Positions 53,701 through 64,000 of a stretch of DNA of 64,000 nucleotides are shown one piece after another. This stretch comes from Plecoglossus altivelis (taxonomy: Eukaryota; Chordata; Actinopteri; Osmeriformes; Plecoglossidae): contig BROE01000028.1 in the NCBI GenBank assembly GCA_036571765.1, positions 62,001 through 126,000 of the forward strand. Reading direction: 5' to 3'. The notes beneath the pieces were generated by a model. That model searched no databases, had not been told where the DNA came from, and worked only from the letters and a program-made list of their open reading frames with translations. How positions within the stretch are numbered: the stretch's first letter is position 1; each line of letters begins with the position of its first letter. A program made the translations under genes and the position numbers.

Positions 53701-53701
53701 T
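52864..53701 (-). CDS. myo9b: myo9b coding exon 1: N terminus, RA domain and P-loop
   Basis: An 838-base exon with the ATG at 53698-53700, one base after acceptor 'cctcag'. It encodes 279 residues. Residues about 14-110 form the Ras-association-like domain found at the N terminus of myosin IX. The motor follows from about NLPVLNEETLLDNLRNRF. The ATP-binding P-loop GESGSGKT is at residues 238-245. The exon ends ERTILGAGPVLE in phase 0, joining AFGNAKT in exon 2. Carrying the RA domain and the start of the motor in one large exon is, as I recall, also the human arrangement. Confidence 0.95.
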
Positions 53702-56444
53702 CTGAGGCAGGGGGAGTGGCCTCTGCATGCCGTACACGCTCACCACCTGGCGCCTGGGGAGGCAGGTCACATGTTAGGCACGCTTCATCACGTGGACAAA
53801 CATGACAAACAAACATAAACACAAATCGTAAGGATCCTACATTGTGAGCGTTAATGACTAGTGACAGAGATCCCATGACCCATGAAAATGACAACCCAGG
53901 GCAGTAGAGGAAAAGGGACTGCTGTATCATTTGAACTGTCTGATTGTGTGTGCACACACGTGTTTGTTGGGTTGTGGAGCAGTGCAAAGCTGTTGCTGCA
54001 CGTCACAGCTTTGATTAAGCTGAAGGAAGATGATGGCGTAAACATCATCTCCATGGAAACCACCTCAACAAAACAAACCCTCAACTCCGCCACAAACTGG
54101 AGGGCTGCTGACTGGACATCTGGAGGAGAGAAAATATAACTGCACCAAAAGAGGAGAATATCTCCAGTGTTGAGACGGCTCAACAACATGCACTGATGAA
54201 CTTGAGTGTTCAAATCATGATTAACAAGGCCAAGTGGTTTCATGCTGAGTTGCCTGGGTCTGGTTCTCATAGTATCTTCCTGTGTATTCCGTATTACAGG
54301 AAGTATTACAGACAGTTATATAGGAAGTATTACAGGAAACAATACAGGAGGTTTTTCAGGAAGTACTATAAAAAGTGTTACAGGAAATACAGGAGGTATT
54401 TCAGGAAATAATACAGGAAGTATCACAGGAAGTATCACAGGAAGTATTACAGAGTAGGAGAATGACTGGAATCAGAGAGAGGGAGATGTACCTCAGCTAG
54501 TGCTACGCTGATGTTGTGTAGCTCTGACAGACCACAAGACACCAAGAAACCACACAACCAACAATAAACAATAAACAAGGCCCACACAGCTGGAGGAGCA
54601 GTCTGTATGGCCACCCCTCCCACCACCACACCGGTATGAATTTATAACTTCTGCCATGAAGAGGGTTCCCCCTCCTCAGCTCTCCATACAGCTGATTCCT
54701 TTTCAAGCTTGCCGAGTTCCAGACCTTCTGTAGCAGCGAGACAGGCTACACCTGTAGCAGACCTACAGAAGCTGATGCAGCAGTAAGACAGGCTACACCT
54801 GTAGCAGACCTACAGAAGCTGATGCAGCAGTGAGACAGGCTACACCTGTAGCAGACCTACAGAAGCTGATCCAGCAGTGAGACAGGCTACAACTGTAGCA
54901 GACTTACAGCAGACCTACAGAAGCTGATGTAGCCTGTCTTTCCTCATGTAAGCTGGCTCAGGACCTCTGGAGGGCCAAAAACAGAAGAGGGACCTGAATC
55001 AGTAGAGCAACACAGTAACTGGATCCAGAACCTTTTCTGTAAGCACACGGGCCGTAGTTTACCACTGGTGTCAATCAAACTACCCATGTTTGCTTTTCCA
55101 GTGGAGGTGTGGGGGGGCACAGGCCTAAAAAGAAGCCAGACGAGTAAAACTCCTAAAACATTCAGGCCATAGTTCTGAGGAGACATGCATGGTGAGATAC
55201 AAGTGAGGCCAGGTAAAGACAGGCCTGGTCAGAGGACAGGCAGAGGACAGTCAGAAGACAGGCAGAGGACAGTCAGAAGACAGTCAGAAGACAGGCCCAG
55301 GCAGAAGACAGGATCTAGTCAACCTCTGGAATCAGTTAGGTCACATTTCAGAGGAGGGATTAAAGCATCCATCGCTGAAGTCTAGTTGACCACATCTCCA
55401 GAAAGAGCCCCATAAACCAGGCATGCAAAAAACTGAGACCACAAAGAACAGCATTATCATTATCCTTCATTATGCACACGCCTGGTTTCTATCTGTTTAA
55501 CTCTTTCCTCTGACAGCCCCCTAACCAGCCTCCACACACAGGGGTGGGGCTACCTCTGCCAGGGCCAATCAGGTGGGGCTACCTCGGCCAGGGCCAATCA
55601 GAGAGACAGCACAGAGGGTTCCGGAAGATGCCAGGTTCTTCTGGAAGCTGGGAGAAGAGAGCAGAGTCTGGCGGTAGAGTTGATTACAGTAGAGGAGGTA
55701 TTAAAGAGACTAACTAGTTCCATCACCTCTTTGATTTACCCCCAGAACCAGCACAAATCCCATTATTCTGGCAACTTGGGAATTAAGTTCATTTAGCTCT
55801 TAAATTGGTGGTATTAGTCAAGCAGAACATTTAGCCAAAACCCCAACAGATTTAGAAAGACTGGCTTGCAAGCGACCAGTGAATGCTCTGCTAAAGTAGA
55901 GCCTACACTTGGAGCCTGTACTGTACAGTGGGGTCTTTCTGTCAACAACCACACATTTCCAACGTGGGTAATCAGGTGTTCTAGTGCCTCGCAGGACTAA
56001 TAGATACAAGGTCTGAAATGTAGTTATTCACAGCTAAGAGATTGACATCATCATCAAGCTAACAGGGCGGGTCCACTACAGCAACGTGATGCTTTTCATT
56101 CTATGTCAATGGAGCCAAGCAAAGCGCTTGCGTGGTGCATTGTGGGTAGCGACGATACGCGATAAGTGACCCAAGCCATTCGAGTTGAGATATTCTCCAT
56201 TTATGTAAATGAGGACCACTTTTTGCTAGCAACAGCCAATTCGGATTGTTTTTGTGTTTGTTTTAACATAGAAACCTTTGGTCATTGTAAACAGTTCTAG
56301 TTTTCAGAGTTTTAAGATGGAGGACAAACTAATCGTCTGTGTGGCAGAAAACCCAGCCATGTTCGATATGTCTGTATTGATACTGATGCTGTTGGTGCTC
56401 CTCATCTTGTGTCTGAGGTAGTAAATGTCCGTTTCAACAGCCAC

Positions 56445-56555
56445 AGGACCGGGGACTGATGGGGCAGCATCACAGGGGGACTGATGGGGCAGCATCACAG
56501 GGGGACTGATGGGGCAGCATCACAGGGGGACTGATGGGGCAGCATCACAGGCAGG
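56445..56555. repeat. 28-bp repeat 'gggactgatggggcagcatc', four copies
   Basis: Near-perfect tandem copies in the myo9b upstream region. Confidence 0.85.
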
Positions 56556-57235
56556 GGGAAGAAGAAACAAACCTCCTCCGTCAGGGAGTCCGATGGCAAT
56601 TTGGTGACTACATCCAGGTTTGGTAGCCTGTCACAGATCGATGATCATGAAGCCAGACTAACAGCCTCACTTGTCAGACGGTCTCTGCCAACAGCCTGAA
56701 CCGGACAGACTAACACCAGCAAGGCCAGTGGACATGAGTAACAGCAGAAACAAACAGGACTGACCCTAGCTGGCAGGGAGAGAGGGAGGGAGGTGACCCT
56801 GGTCTGGAATACTAACCCAGTCTTGGACTGACCCTAGCTGGCAGGGAAGAGGGGGAGGATGGTGACCCTGGTCTGGAATACTAACCCAGTCTTTGACACT
56901 CCATCTCTGCTGCAAACAAACAGCTGTAACATTCCCACACTTCTACCTCCAGTCTGGAGAGACACCCTGCTGACACAGAGAGGATAAATACCTTCCTGAC
57001 CCACTGACCTTGTACAGGATGATGCGCTGTTGCTAGGGTTGACGATACGCTGTTGCTAAGGTTGTATGACATCGCTCCCATTTACAAATCTGTGACATTC
57101 CTGGGTGTTCTGCTATTAGTCAGCAGGAGACGACCAGTTGGGATGAGAGTGACCACTCAGACATGACACACAACAGGCAGGAAGTGAACGAGCCAATGAG
57201 CTCATTCTCACACACACGCAGACTAGTCAAAAAGT

Positions 57236-57257
57236 CTGTTTGAACATTCCCCCCCCA

Positions 57258-57294
<37 letters not shown>

Positions 57295-57350
57295 TAGTCA
57301 AAAGTCTGTTTGAACATTCCCCCCCCACAAACACACACACACACACACAT
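57236..57350. repeat. Duplicated (CA)n block with 'agtctgtttgaacattcccc'
   Basis: Two tandem copies of a unit containing a CA run and the same 24-base flank. Confidence 0.85.
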
Positions 57351-57589
57351 CTCCACAGGGGCACCACACAGGAAGAGCACTTAGATGTCAGTTGTCTGGG
57401 CTTTTTTTCTCCACACAGGGAACTCACCAGCAGCAGGGGAGCCTCTCAGCCCTGATTTGTAACACATTTGACTACAGAAGTTTCATTGACTAACTGTGAT
57501 TTGGCTCAGGCTTAAAATCCCCCCTCCCTATGTGAGTAGGATCAAACAACAGCTTGGTCTGAGATCCAGGGGGAGGGGACACAAACAGG

Positions 57590-57765
57590 CCTGTGGGGGT
57601 GACCAGGGCAGGTCTGTGGGGTGACCATGGCAGGTCTGTGGGGTGACCAGGGCAGGTCTGTGGGGGTGACCAGGGCAGGTCTGTGGGGTGACCAGGGCAG
57701 GTCTGTGGGGTGACCAGGGCAGGTCTGTGGGGGTGACCAGGGCAGGTCTGTGGGGGTGACTGGGA
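57590..57765. repeat. 22-23 bp repeat 'gaccagggcaggtctgtggg'
   Basis: About eight copies with one extra G in some units; Pro/Trp/His-rich frames across it are artefacts. Confidence 0.9.
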
Positions 57766-58099
57766 CAGTTCCATGATCAGTACATATCATTTGAATACAA
57801 AATAAAACATTAATTGAATGTCATATTTTATTTAGCGTAACTGTTGGAATACAAATATAATCCATTTCCAATGAAAACTGAAATTTTCACAATTTAGAAC
57901 AAAGTTTTACTTTGAAAGCCTTGTCAAAGAAGCCAGAGATCATGGTGGAAATATCAAGTCTGAAGTTAAAACTACGACAATGTGGCAAAAACACCTTGTT
58001 GCTCTCCATGCTGTACCCCAAAGTACTTAGAATTCCCCCATTGAGTAGCACTTGCTGAATGAAAGTGTAACTTAAGCAAATGTGAAATACAACTAGACA

Positions 58100-58665
58100 A
58101 TGAACCAAGAGGAAGGAGAGAGAGGAGGAACAGAGAGAGGAGGGGAGAGGCAGAAGAGAAAGAGAGAGCGAGAGAGGAGGGGAGGAAGAGAGAGCGAGAG
58201 AGAGGAGGGGAGGAAGAGAGAACGAGAGAGAGGAGGGGAGGAAGAGAGAGCGAGAGAGAGGAGGGGAGGAAGAGAGAGCGAGAGAGAAGAGGGGATAAAG
58301 AGAGAGCGAGAGAGAGAAGGGGAGGAAGAGAGAGCGAGAGAGAGGAGGGGAGGAAGAGAGAGCGAGAGAGAAGAAGGGATGAAGAGAGAGCGAGAGAGAG
58401 GAGGGGAGGAAGAGAGAGCGAGAGAGAGGAGGGGAGGAAGAGAGAGCGAGAGAGAGGAGGGGAGGAAGAGAGAGCGAGAGAGAAGAGGGGATGAAGAGAG
58501 AGCGAGAGAGAGGAGGGGAGGAAGAGAGAGCGAGAGAGAGGAAGGGAGGAAGAGAGAGTGAGAGAGAAGAGGGGAGGAAGAGAGAGCGAGAGAGAGGAGG
58601 GGAGGAAGAGAGAGCGAGAGAGAAGAGGGGATGAAGAGAGAGCGAGAGAGCAGGGGAGGAAGAGA
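58100..58665. repeat. GAGAGAGGAGGGGAGGAAGAGAGAGC purine minisatellite
   Basis: About 20 copies of a 26- to 28-bp purine unit. The opposite strand gives the Ser/Leu/Pro-only open frame, which is not a gene. Confidence 0.92.
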
Positions 58666-58748
58666 GAGCCAGTGGCGGGATAGTAAATCTGCTTGAGGCT
58701 TTTTATGGACTTCAGATGCAATCAGAACCACGTCTCTGTGCTGAGCTG

Positions 58749-59087
58749 AGTGAATGACAAAGAGAGAGAGGAGGGTTAGAGAGAGGAGGGTTAGGGTTAG
58801 AGAGAAAGGAGGGTCGTAGAAGGGAGGGGGAGAGAGAGAGAGAGGCGCAGAAAGAGAGAGGTAGAGAGAGGTAGAGAGAGAGACAGAGAGACATAGAGAG
58901 AGAGGTGCAGAAAGATAGAGGTAGAGAGAGGCAGAGAGAGAAAGAGACAGAGAGAGAGGCAGAGAGACAGACAGAAAGAGAGACAGAGAGAAAGAGAGAG
59001 GTCGAGAGAGACAGATAGAGAGAGGTCGAGAGAGAGGCAGAGAGAGAGAGAGAGACAGAGAGGGAGACAGAGAGGGAGACAGAGAGG

Positions 59088-59129
<42 letters not shown>

Positions 59130-59942
59130 TAGAGAGGCAGAGAGAGACAGATAGAGAGACAGAGAGAGAGAGGTAGAGAGAGAGGTAGAGAGAGACAGAT
59201 AGAGAGACAGAGAGAGAGGCAGAGAGAGAGAGAGAGGCAGAAAGAGAGAGAGAGAGGCAGAGAGAGAGGTAGAGAGAGAGAGGTAGAGAGGCAGAGAGAG
59301 AGAGAGGCAGAGAGAGAGGCAGAGAGAGAGAGAGGCAGAGAGAGAGAGAGAGGCAGAGAGAGAGAGAGAGNNNNNNNNNNNNNNNNNNNNNNNNNNNNNN
59401 NNNNNNNNNNNNNNNNNNNNNNNNNNNNNNNNNNNNNNNNNNNNNNNNNNNNNNNNNNNNNNNNNNNNNNNNNNNNNNNNNNNNNNNNNNNNNNNNNNNN
59501 NNNNNNNNNNNNNNNNNNNNNNNNNNNNNNNNNNNNNNNNNNNNNNNNNNNNNNNNNNNNNNNNNNNNNNNNNNNNNNNNNNNNNNNNNNNNNNNNNNNN
59601 NNNAGTGAATGACAAAGAGAGAGAGGAGGGTTAGAGAGAGGAGGGTTAGGGTTAGAGAGAAAGGAGGGTCGTAGAAGGGAGGGGGAGAGAGAGAGAGAGG
59701 CGCAGAAAGAGAGAGGTAGAGAGAGGTAGAGAGAGAGACAGAGAGACATAGAGAGAGAGGTGCAGAAAGATAGAGGTAGAGAGAGGCAGAGAGAGAAAGA
59801 GACAGAGAGAGAGGCAGAGAGACAGACAGAAAGAGAGACAGAGAGAAAGAGAGAGGTCGAGAGAGACAGATAGAGAGAGGTCGAGAGAGAGGCAGAGAGA
59901 GAGAGAGAGACAGAGAGGGAGACAGAGAGGGAGACAGAGAGG

Positions 59943-59984
<42 letters not shown>

Positions 59985-60190
59985 TAGAGAGGCAGAGAGA
60001 GACAGATAGAGAGACAGAGAGAGAGAGGCAGAGAGAGAGGTAGAGAGAGACAGATAGAGAGACAGAGAGAGAGGCAGAGAGAGAGAGAGAGAGGCAGAGA
60101 GACGGATAGAGAGACAGAGAGAGAGGCAGAGAGAGAGAGAGGCAGAGAGAGAGAGAGAGAGAGAGGCAGAGGGAGAGACAGAGAGAGACA
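58749..60190. repeat. GA/CAGA low-complexity block duplicated around a gap
   Basis: GAGAGGCAGAGAGAGAG sequence. The segment starting at 58749 ('agtgaatgacaaagagagag') restarts at 59604, immediately after the gap, and matches for about 480 bp with roughly one difference before the copies diverge. Confidence 0.92.
59371..59603. other. Assembly gap (233 N)
   Basis: A run of N inside the purine-rich block, with the same sequence beginning to its left (58749) and at its right edge (59604). Confidence 1.
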
Positions 60191-62824
60191 CAAAGGGGGT
60201 GGAGAGCTGAGACCTCCCACTGCAGTATGTGACTGAAACAGAAACACTTCTTTGTAAGGAACACCTCCGAAGACTTCGGCTAACTACTCTACCAGATGCC
60301 AGGCTAGAGACAGAAAAGAGAAAGAGAATACGAGAGTAAAAGGGAGAAAGAGGTAGGAAGAGAGACCAAAGAACAAATAGGATGTTTCAATCCTCTTCCT
60401 TCTCAGCCCAGCTCCCCGGCTGGTCAGCCATGATATTAAAACATGACCTGAAGAGCATGTGCTTCTATCTGAATGGGTAAAAGGAAGAGAGGGGAGCAGC
60501 AAGCCAGTGGACTGACTGGGATTTGTGCTTATTTCCATATATACAATACAGGCTGCAGGGATAAAAATAGCCTGAGAGGACAAAGACCACAAGCTCTACG
60601 TGATCTGCCTCAGTAGCATCCCAGATGGCAATGGGTGACTGGATGGAGGAGAGGGAGAAAGGGAGAAAGGGTGACTGGATGGAGGAGAGGGAGAAAGGGA
60701 GAAAGGGGGTATTAGAGAGAGGGGGGAAGTGAGAAGAGGGTAAAAAGAGAGACTAGTAGGAAGGAAAGAGGCAAACAGAATAGGTACTTTCTGATATCTG
60801 ACTAAAACACTGAACTGTGTATTAAATGAACTGAGCTTAATGCTGCCCTAGCCACAGTCCCATGTCAGCCAGCTAGTGTTTATGGAAGGTCTTTTCAGGG
60901 CAGACGGGCTGCTGGATGATGATGAGGAGTGGACGGCTGCCCAAACTGTATCAGAAGCTTTGTGATGACGACATCCTCTCTCCTCACTCCCCAGAGAGAA
61001 ACTCGACACCAATTTTAGCTGAAGCTCAATAAACCCTGTCTTTGTGTAATTGACACAGCAGGTCAGCAATCCAGCAGGGCTGCCTCTAAAGACCCCTGCC
61101 TTCTCCCCACTGCCCCCCTCCTGCTACCCCCCACCGACTCATGTGGCACCGCAACAGTAACGCACTCCAGATGCAAAGCTTGGAGACAGGAGGGCTGTGG
61201 AGGGGAGGAGTGTGGAGTAGAGGGCTGTGGAGTAGAGGGCTGTGGAGGGGAGGGGGAGGGGAGGGGAGGAGTGTGGAGGGGAGGGCTGTGGAGGGGAGGA
61301 GTGTGGAGGGGAGAAGAGGACAAAAGTTAAGGAAGCAAGGAGAGGGAAAGGAAGGAAGATATCCTTTTCCATTTCCTTCTCCCTCCCAGTCTCCCAGCCC
61401 ACCTGGAGGAGAGAGGGTTCAAGTTGCCAGACCCAGAGCTCTAGTGGCAAGTCTGCTTTGAGTTTGGTTCCAGATCAATATGGAGAACCCATGCAAATTA
61501 ACAAGGAAACTCCCAGAACATAGAGCGACATCTCCTCCCTTTATAAGTTGCACTGTTCTACTGAACATCCCATCCTAACAGCCTGTTTGTCTCCTCGTCT
61601 GTCGCTTGGGTGACAGAACTACCATTCTCACCTGATCTGATTCTGATTAACACAGCAGCATCAAGCAACACAGTGCCTCATCCTCGTCTCCACCAGAAAC
61701 AAGCCACATTAACAGAAGGCCTCACTGGCCTTTTGGGATCAGATATCATCTGCAGGGGTATGGAGTCCAAACCACATCTGACTGATTTCCCTCCAATGAG
61801 TCTGACATCCATCTGGGTTCCATAAGGTAGGAGACATAGTTATACAGGGAGGTAAAAATAGACCATAAACAAACATGCAGAGACGGCATACAGTAATAGT
61901 TTTGCTGCATCTCATGCTGCTGGGCTGGTTGGTCTGGCACCCTCAACGGGAACGATTGGTCATCAGTCCTGCTGTGATGCCTGCCTGGTTTTCCCTCTGC
62001 ACTCCCTCCGCCCCTCTCTCCCTCCACCCCTCTCTCCCTCCCTCCACCCCTCTCTCCCTCCCTCCACCCCTCCCTGCCTACCTCCAACCCCGCCCTCCCT
62101 TGCAGACTGGCAAACACACTCTCACTCGCTCTCTCTCTCTCTTACTCACTCTCTCTCACTCTCTCACACACACACTCTCACTCGCTCTCTCTCTTACTCA
62201 CTCTTTCTCACACACACACAGACTGACACACACACTCTCTCAGCTTGACACAGTTTCTCCTAAGGGAGCAACACTCCTGTGGCTTCATGAAGCACAGCCT
62301 GCTCTGCTCTCACCAGGCCCAGCAGACATCAGGTTATGTTCTACCAACATAATGAGTCAGAAGATTAGGTCATGATGGGTCATTATGTGTGTTTGGGTGA
62401 ATGTGATCATCCTGACATCACTACCATCCATCATGGACACATAGTGGCCATGTCTTCTCCTGAACAGATGTTGTGTTCCAGTCTTGGAAACTAAAGGTCT
62501 GGTCTGTGATCACCAGCTTCAGTTTGACTTGATTATGGAGTAGCGTTCTTTTATTTGTTTGTTATAATGTTTGATTGGGGGATAAACACAACAACAGCAT
62601 CAAACCACCCTTAAATTGACTGTCTGGTTTTCCATCTCTCTCACACATATAATTACTCTATTTATAAACCCTATGAAATAAGACTGCCCACACTTCTGGG
62701 GCCCAACGGCCAAGAGGACTGACTCTTTCTCTGTAGTTTCCTCTCCTTTGCAGGCCTCACCTCAGCACAACCATCGAACCCCAACTCAAACCACTTCTCT
62801 GAGGAACCAGGCTTAGGGTTATCA

Positions 62825-63075
62825 AACCACACAGGCACAGCACACAGGCACAGCACACAGCAAACAGGGCACAGCACACAGGCCCAGCACAGGCCCAGCA
62901 TACAGCACACAAGCACAGCACACAGCATACAGGCACAGCACACAGGGGCACAGCACACAGGGGCACAGCACACAGGGGCACAGCACACAGGGACACAGCA
63001 CACAGGGCACAGCACACAGGGCACAGCACACAGGGCACAGCACACAGGGCACAGCACACAGGGTTAGCAAACAGG
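62825..63075. repeat. 'cacagcacacaggg' short tandem repeat
   Basis: About 20 imperfect copies of 12-16 bp. The Cys/Ala/Val/Leu/Pro frames on the minus strand are artefacts. Confidence 0.88.
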
Positions 63076-63149
63076 CCTAGCACACAAACCCAGCACAATG
63101 TACGTAGCTTTGTTAAACCCTGAAAAAAGTATCCAGTGTGGTCCTAGTC

Positions 63150-63255
63150 TAGAGCAACCCACTGCTCACCCAGGGCCTGGCCCCAGAGCAACCCACTGCT
63201 CACCCAGGGCCTGGCCCCAGAGCAACCCACTGCTCACCCAGGGTCTGGCCCCAGA
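63150..63255. repeat. 34-bp repeat 'agagcaacccactgctcacc', three copies
   Basis: Three near-identical copies in tandem. Confidence 0.85.
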
Positions 63256-63514
63256 CAGGCCCCAGCCTGTCAACCCCCATAGAATGAAGACAAGCCCTCA
63301 CTCACCCATGCAGTTAGCCTTCTCTCCCTTGGGGGCTAAATCTGAAAGCATAACTTACTATCCCATGACTTGCCTGGTCAAACAAACGTTAGAGCTGGAG
63401 TGACAGTGGTAGTAACTGCATTACCCTGTTTGTTGTCTCCATGTACGCAGCCTAGTTACCAGCAGAGGCCTGTTCCAGATGGTGGGGTCTTAGCCAGGCA
63501 GGGGGCAGGTGGCT

Positions 63515-63810
63515 AGCTCCTTCACAGTTAGCGCAGCAGCAGGCACCAGCCCTAGCTGACCCTAACCCTTCACAGTAAGCACAGCAGCAGGCACCAGCCC
63601 TAGCTAATGCTAACCCTTCACAGTAAGCACAGCAGCAGGCACCAGCCCTAGCTAATGCTAACCCTTCACAGGTAGCACAGCAGCAGGCGCCAGCCCTAGC
63701 TAATGCTAACCCTTCACAGCTAGCACAGCAGCAGACGCCAGCCCTAGCTAATGCCTACCCTTTACAGCTAGCATACCAGCAGGCACCAGCCCTAGCTAAT
63801 GCTAACCCTG
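63515..63810. repeat. About 53-bp minisatellite 'caccagccctagctaatgct'
   Basis: About six copies, each with 'aacccttcacag' and 'agcacagcagcaggc'. Confidence 0.9.
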
Positions 63811-64000
63811 GAGCTGAGGTGCTCATGATGTTCTAAAGCTGCTCCACTTCACAACCTCAAGTCCTCACCCAGTGACATACGACAGAGCGTGGCATAAGGC
63901 AGGAAGAATAATTCCTATAAGGCAGGGATCAAAGCTTGTTAAAAAGTGCATTTTAAGGTGTGTGTTGGTGAACTAGAAGACATGGTAATGTTTGTGTTAT

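Larger units (their letters stand above)
53702..58089. other. Upstream/5' UTR intron region of myo9b, no gene seen
   Basis: The acceptor next to the start codon implies a non-coding exon farther right, but I cannot locate it. Short arrays occur at about 54290-54460 ('ggaagtattacag'), 54735-54935 ('gacaggctacacctgtagca') and 55200-55310 ('caggcagaggacagtcagaa'). The rest to 57236 looks mostly unique. Confidence 0.4.
60191..64000. other. Right end of window, no gene recognised
   Basis: Contains purine-rich stretches (60640-60720, 61190-61320), CT/CA-rich sequence (62010-62240) and the arrays listed below. No splice-bounded exon of a known family was found. A myo9b non-coding first exon may lie here or beyond the edge. 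Confidence 0.4.

Noticed and set aside
58093..60264. Long minus-strand open frame rich in Ser and Leu (over 700 codons including N)
   Set aside because: It is the complement of a purine dinucleotide repeat and crosses an assembly gap; any frame stays open in such sequence.

Overview
The window looks like a piece of a ray-finned fish (teleost) chromosome. Genes are split by GT-AG introns. The coding content is vertebrate: an unconventional myosin IX with a RhoGAP tail, the ER SNARE USE1, and a two-Ig-domain mucin-type adhesion molecule. There is a degenerate Tc1/mariner element and a tRNA-derived SINE. I cannot name the species. Tandem-repeat DNA is unusually abundant. Two runs of N (21203-21359 and 59371-59603) are assembly gaps.

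Layout, left to right. 1-6240: no gene recognised; it holds small minisatellites, a SINE and telomere-like sequence. About 6240-10648: use1 on the minus strand, 8 coding exons joining in frame to 258 residues, with a telomere-like repeat in its last intron. 11411-13988: a minus-strand gene for a type I membrane protein with two Ig domains, a Thr/Pro mucin stalk and a short basic tail, architecturally closest to MAdCAM-1. About 15530-53701: myo9b on the minus strand. I placed 38 coding exons from the start codon onward plus the terminal exon, covering the RA domain, motor, IQ neck, long linker, C1 domain, RhoGAP and Pro/Ser-rich C terminus. Between 18008 and 21405 the connection is not resolved. 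53702-64000: presumed 5' UTR intron or upstream flank of myo9b, with no gene recognised. All three genes are on the minus strand, so transcription runs from right to left.

USE1 acts in Golgi-to-ER retrograde fusion. Myosin IXb is an actin motor that carries a RhoA-inactivating domain. The Ig protein is probably a cell-surface adhesion ligand. There is no operon-like coupling; use1 and myo9b also lie in one neighbourhood on human chromosome 19p13.1, which supports the assignments.

The most notable features are structural. Many myo9b introns carry their own minisatellite of distinct unit. A 43-bp repeat has triplicated a splice donor. A 24-bp intronic array stays open in the coding frame next to an unrelated 24-bp coding array. 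Two successive myo9b exons fail to join in frame by one base. Sequence is duplicated on both sides of each assembly gap. Three unrelated arrays repeat a CCAAT-box match. I found no evidence of a new multi-gene system; nothing here departs from a normal vertebrate locus apart from its repeats and assembly problems.
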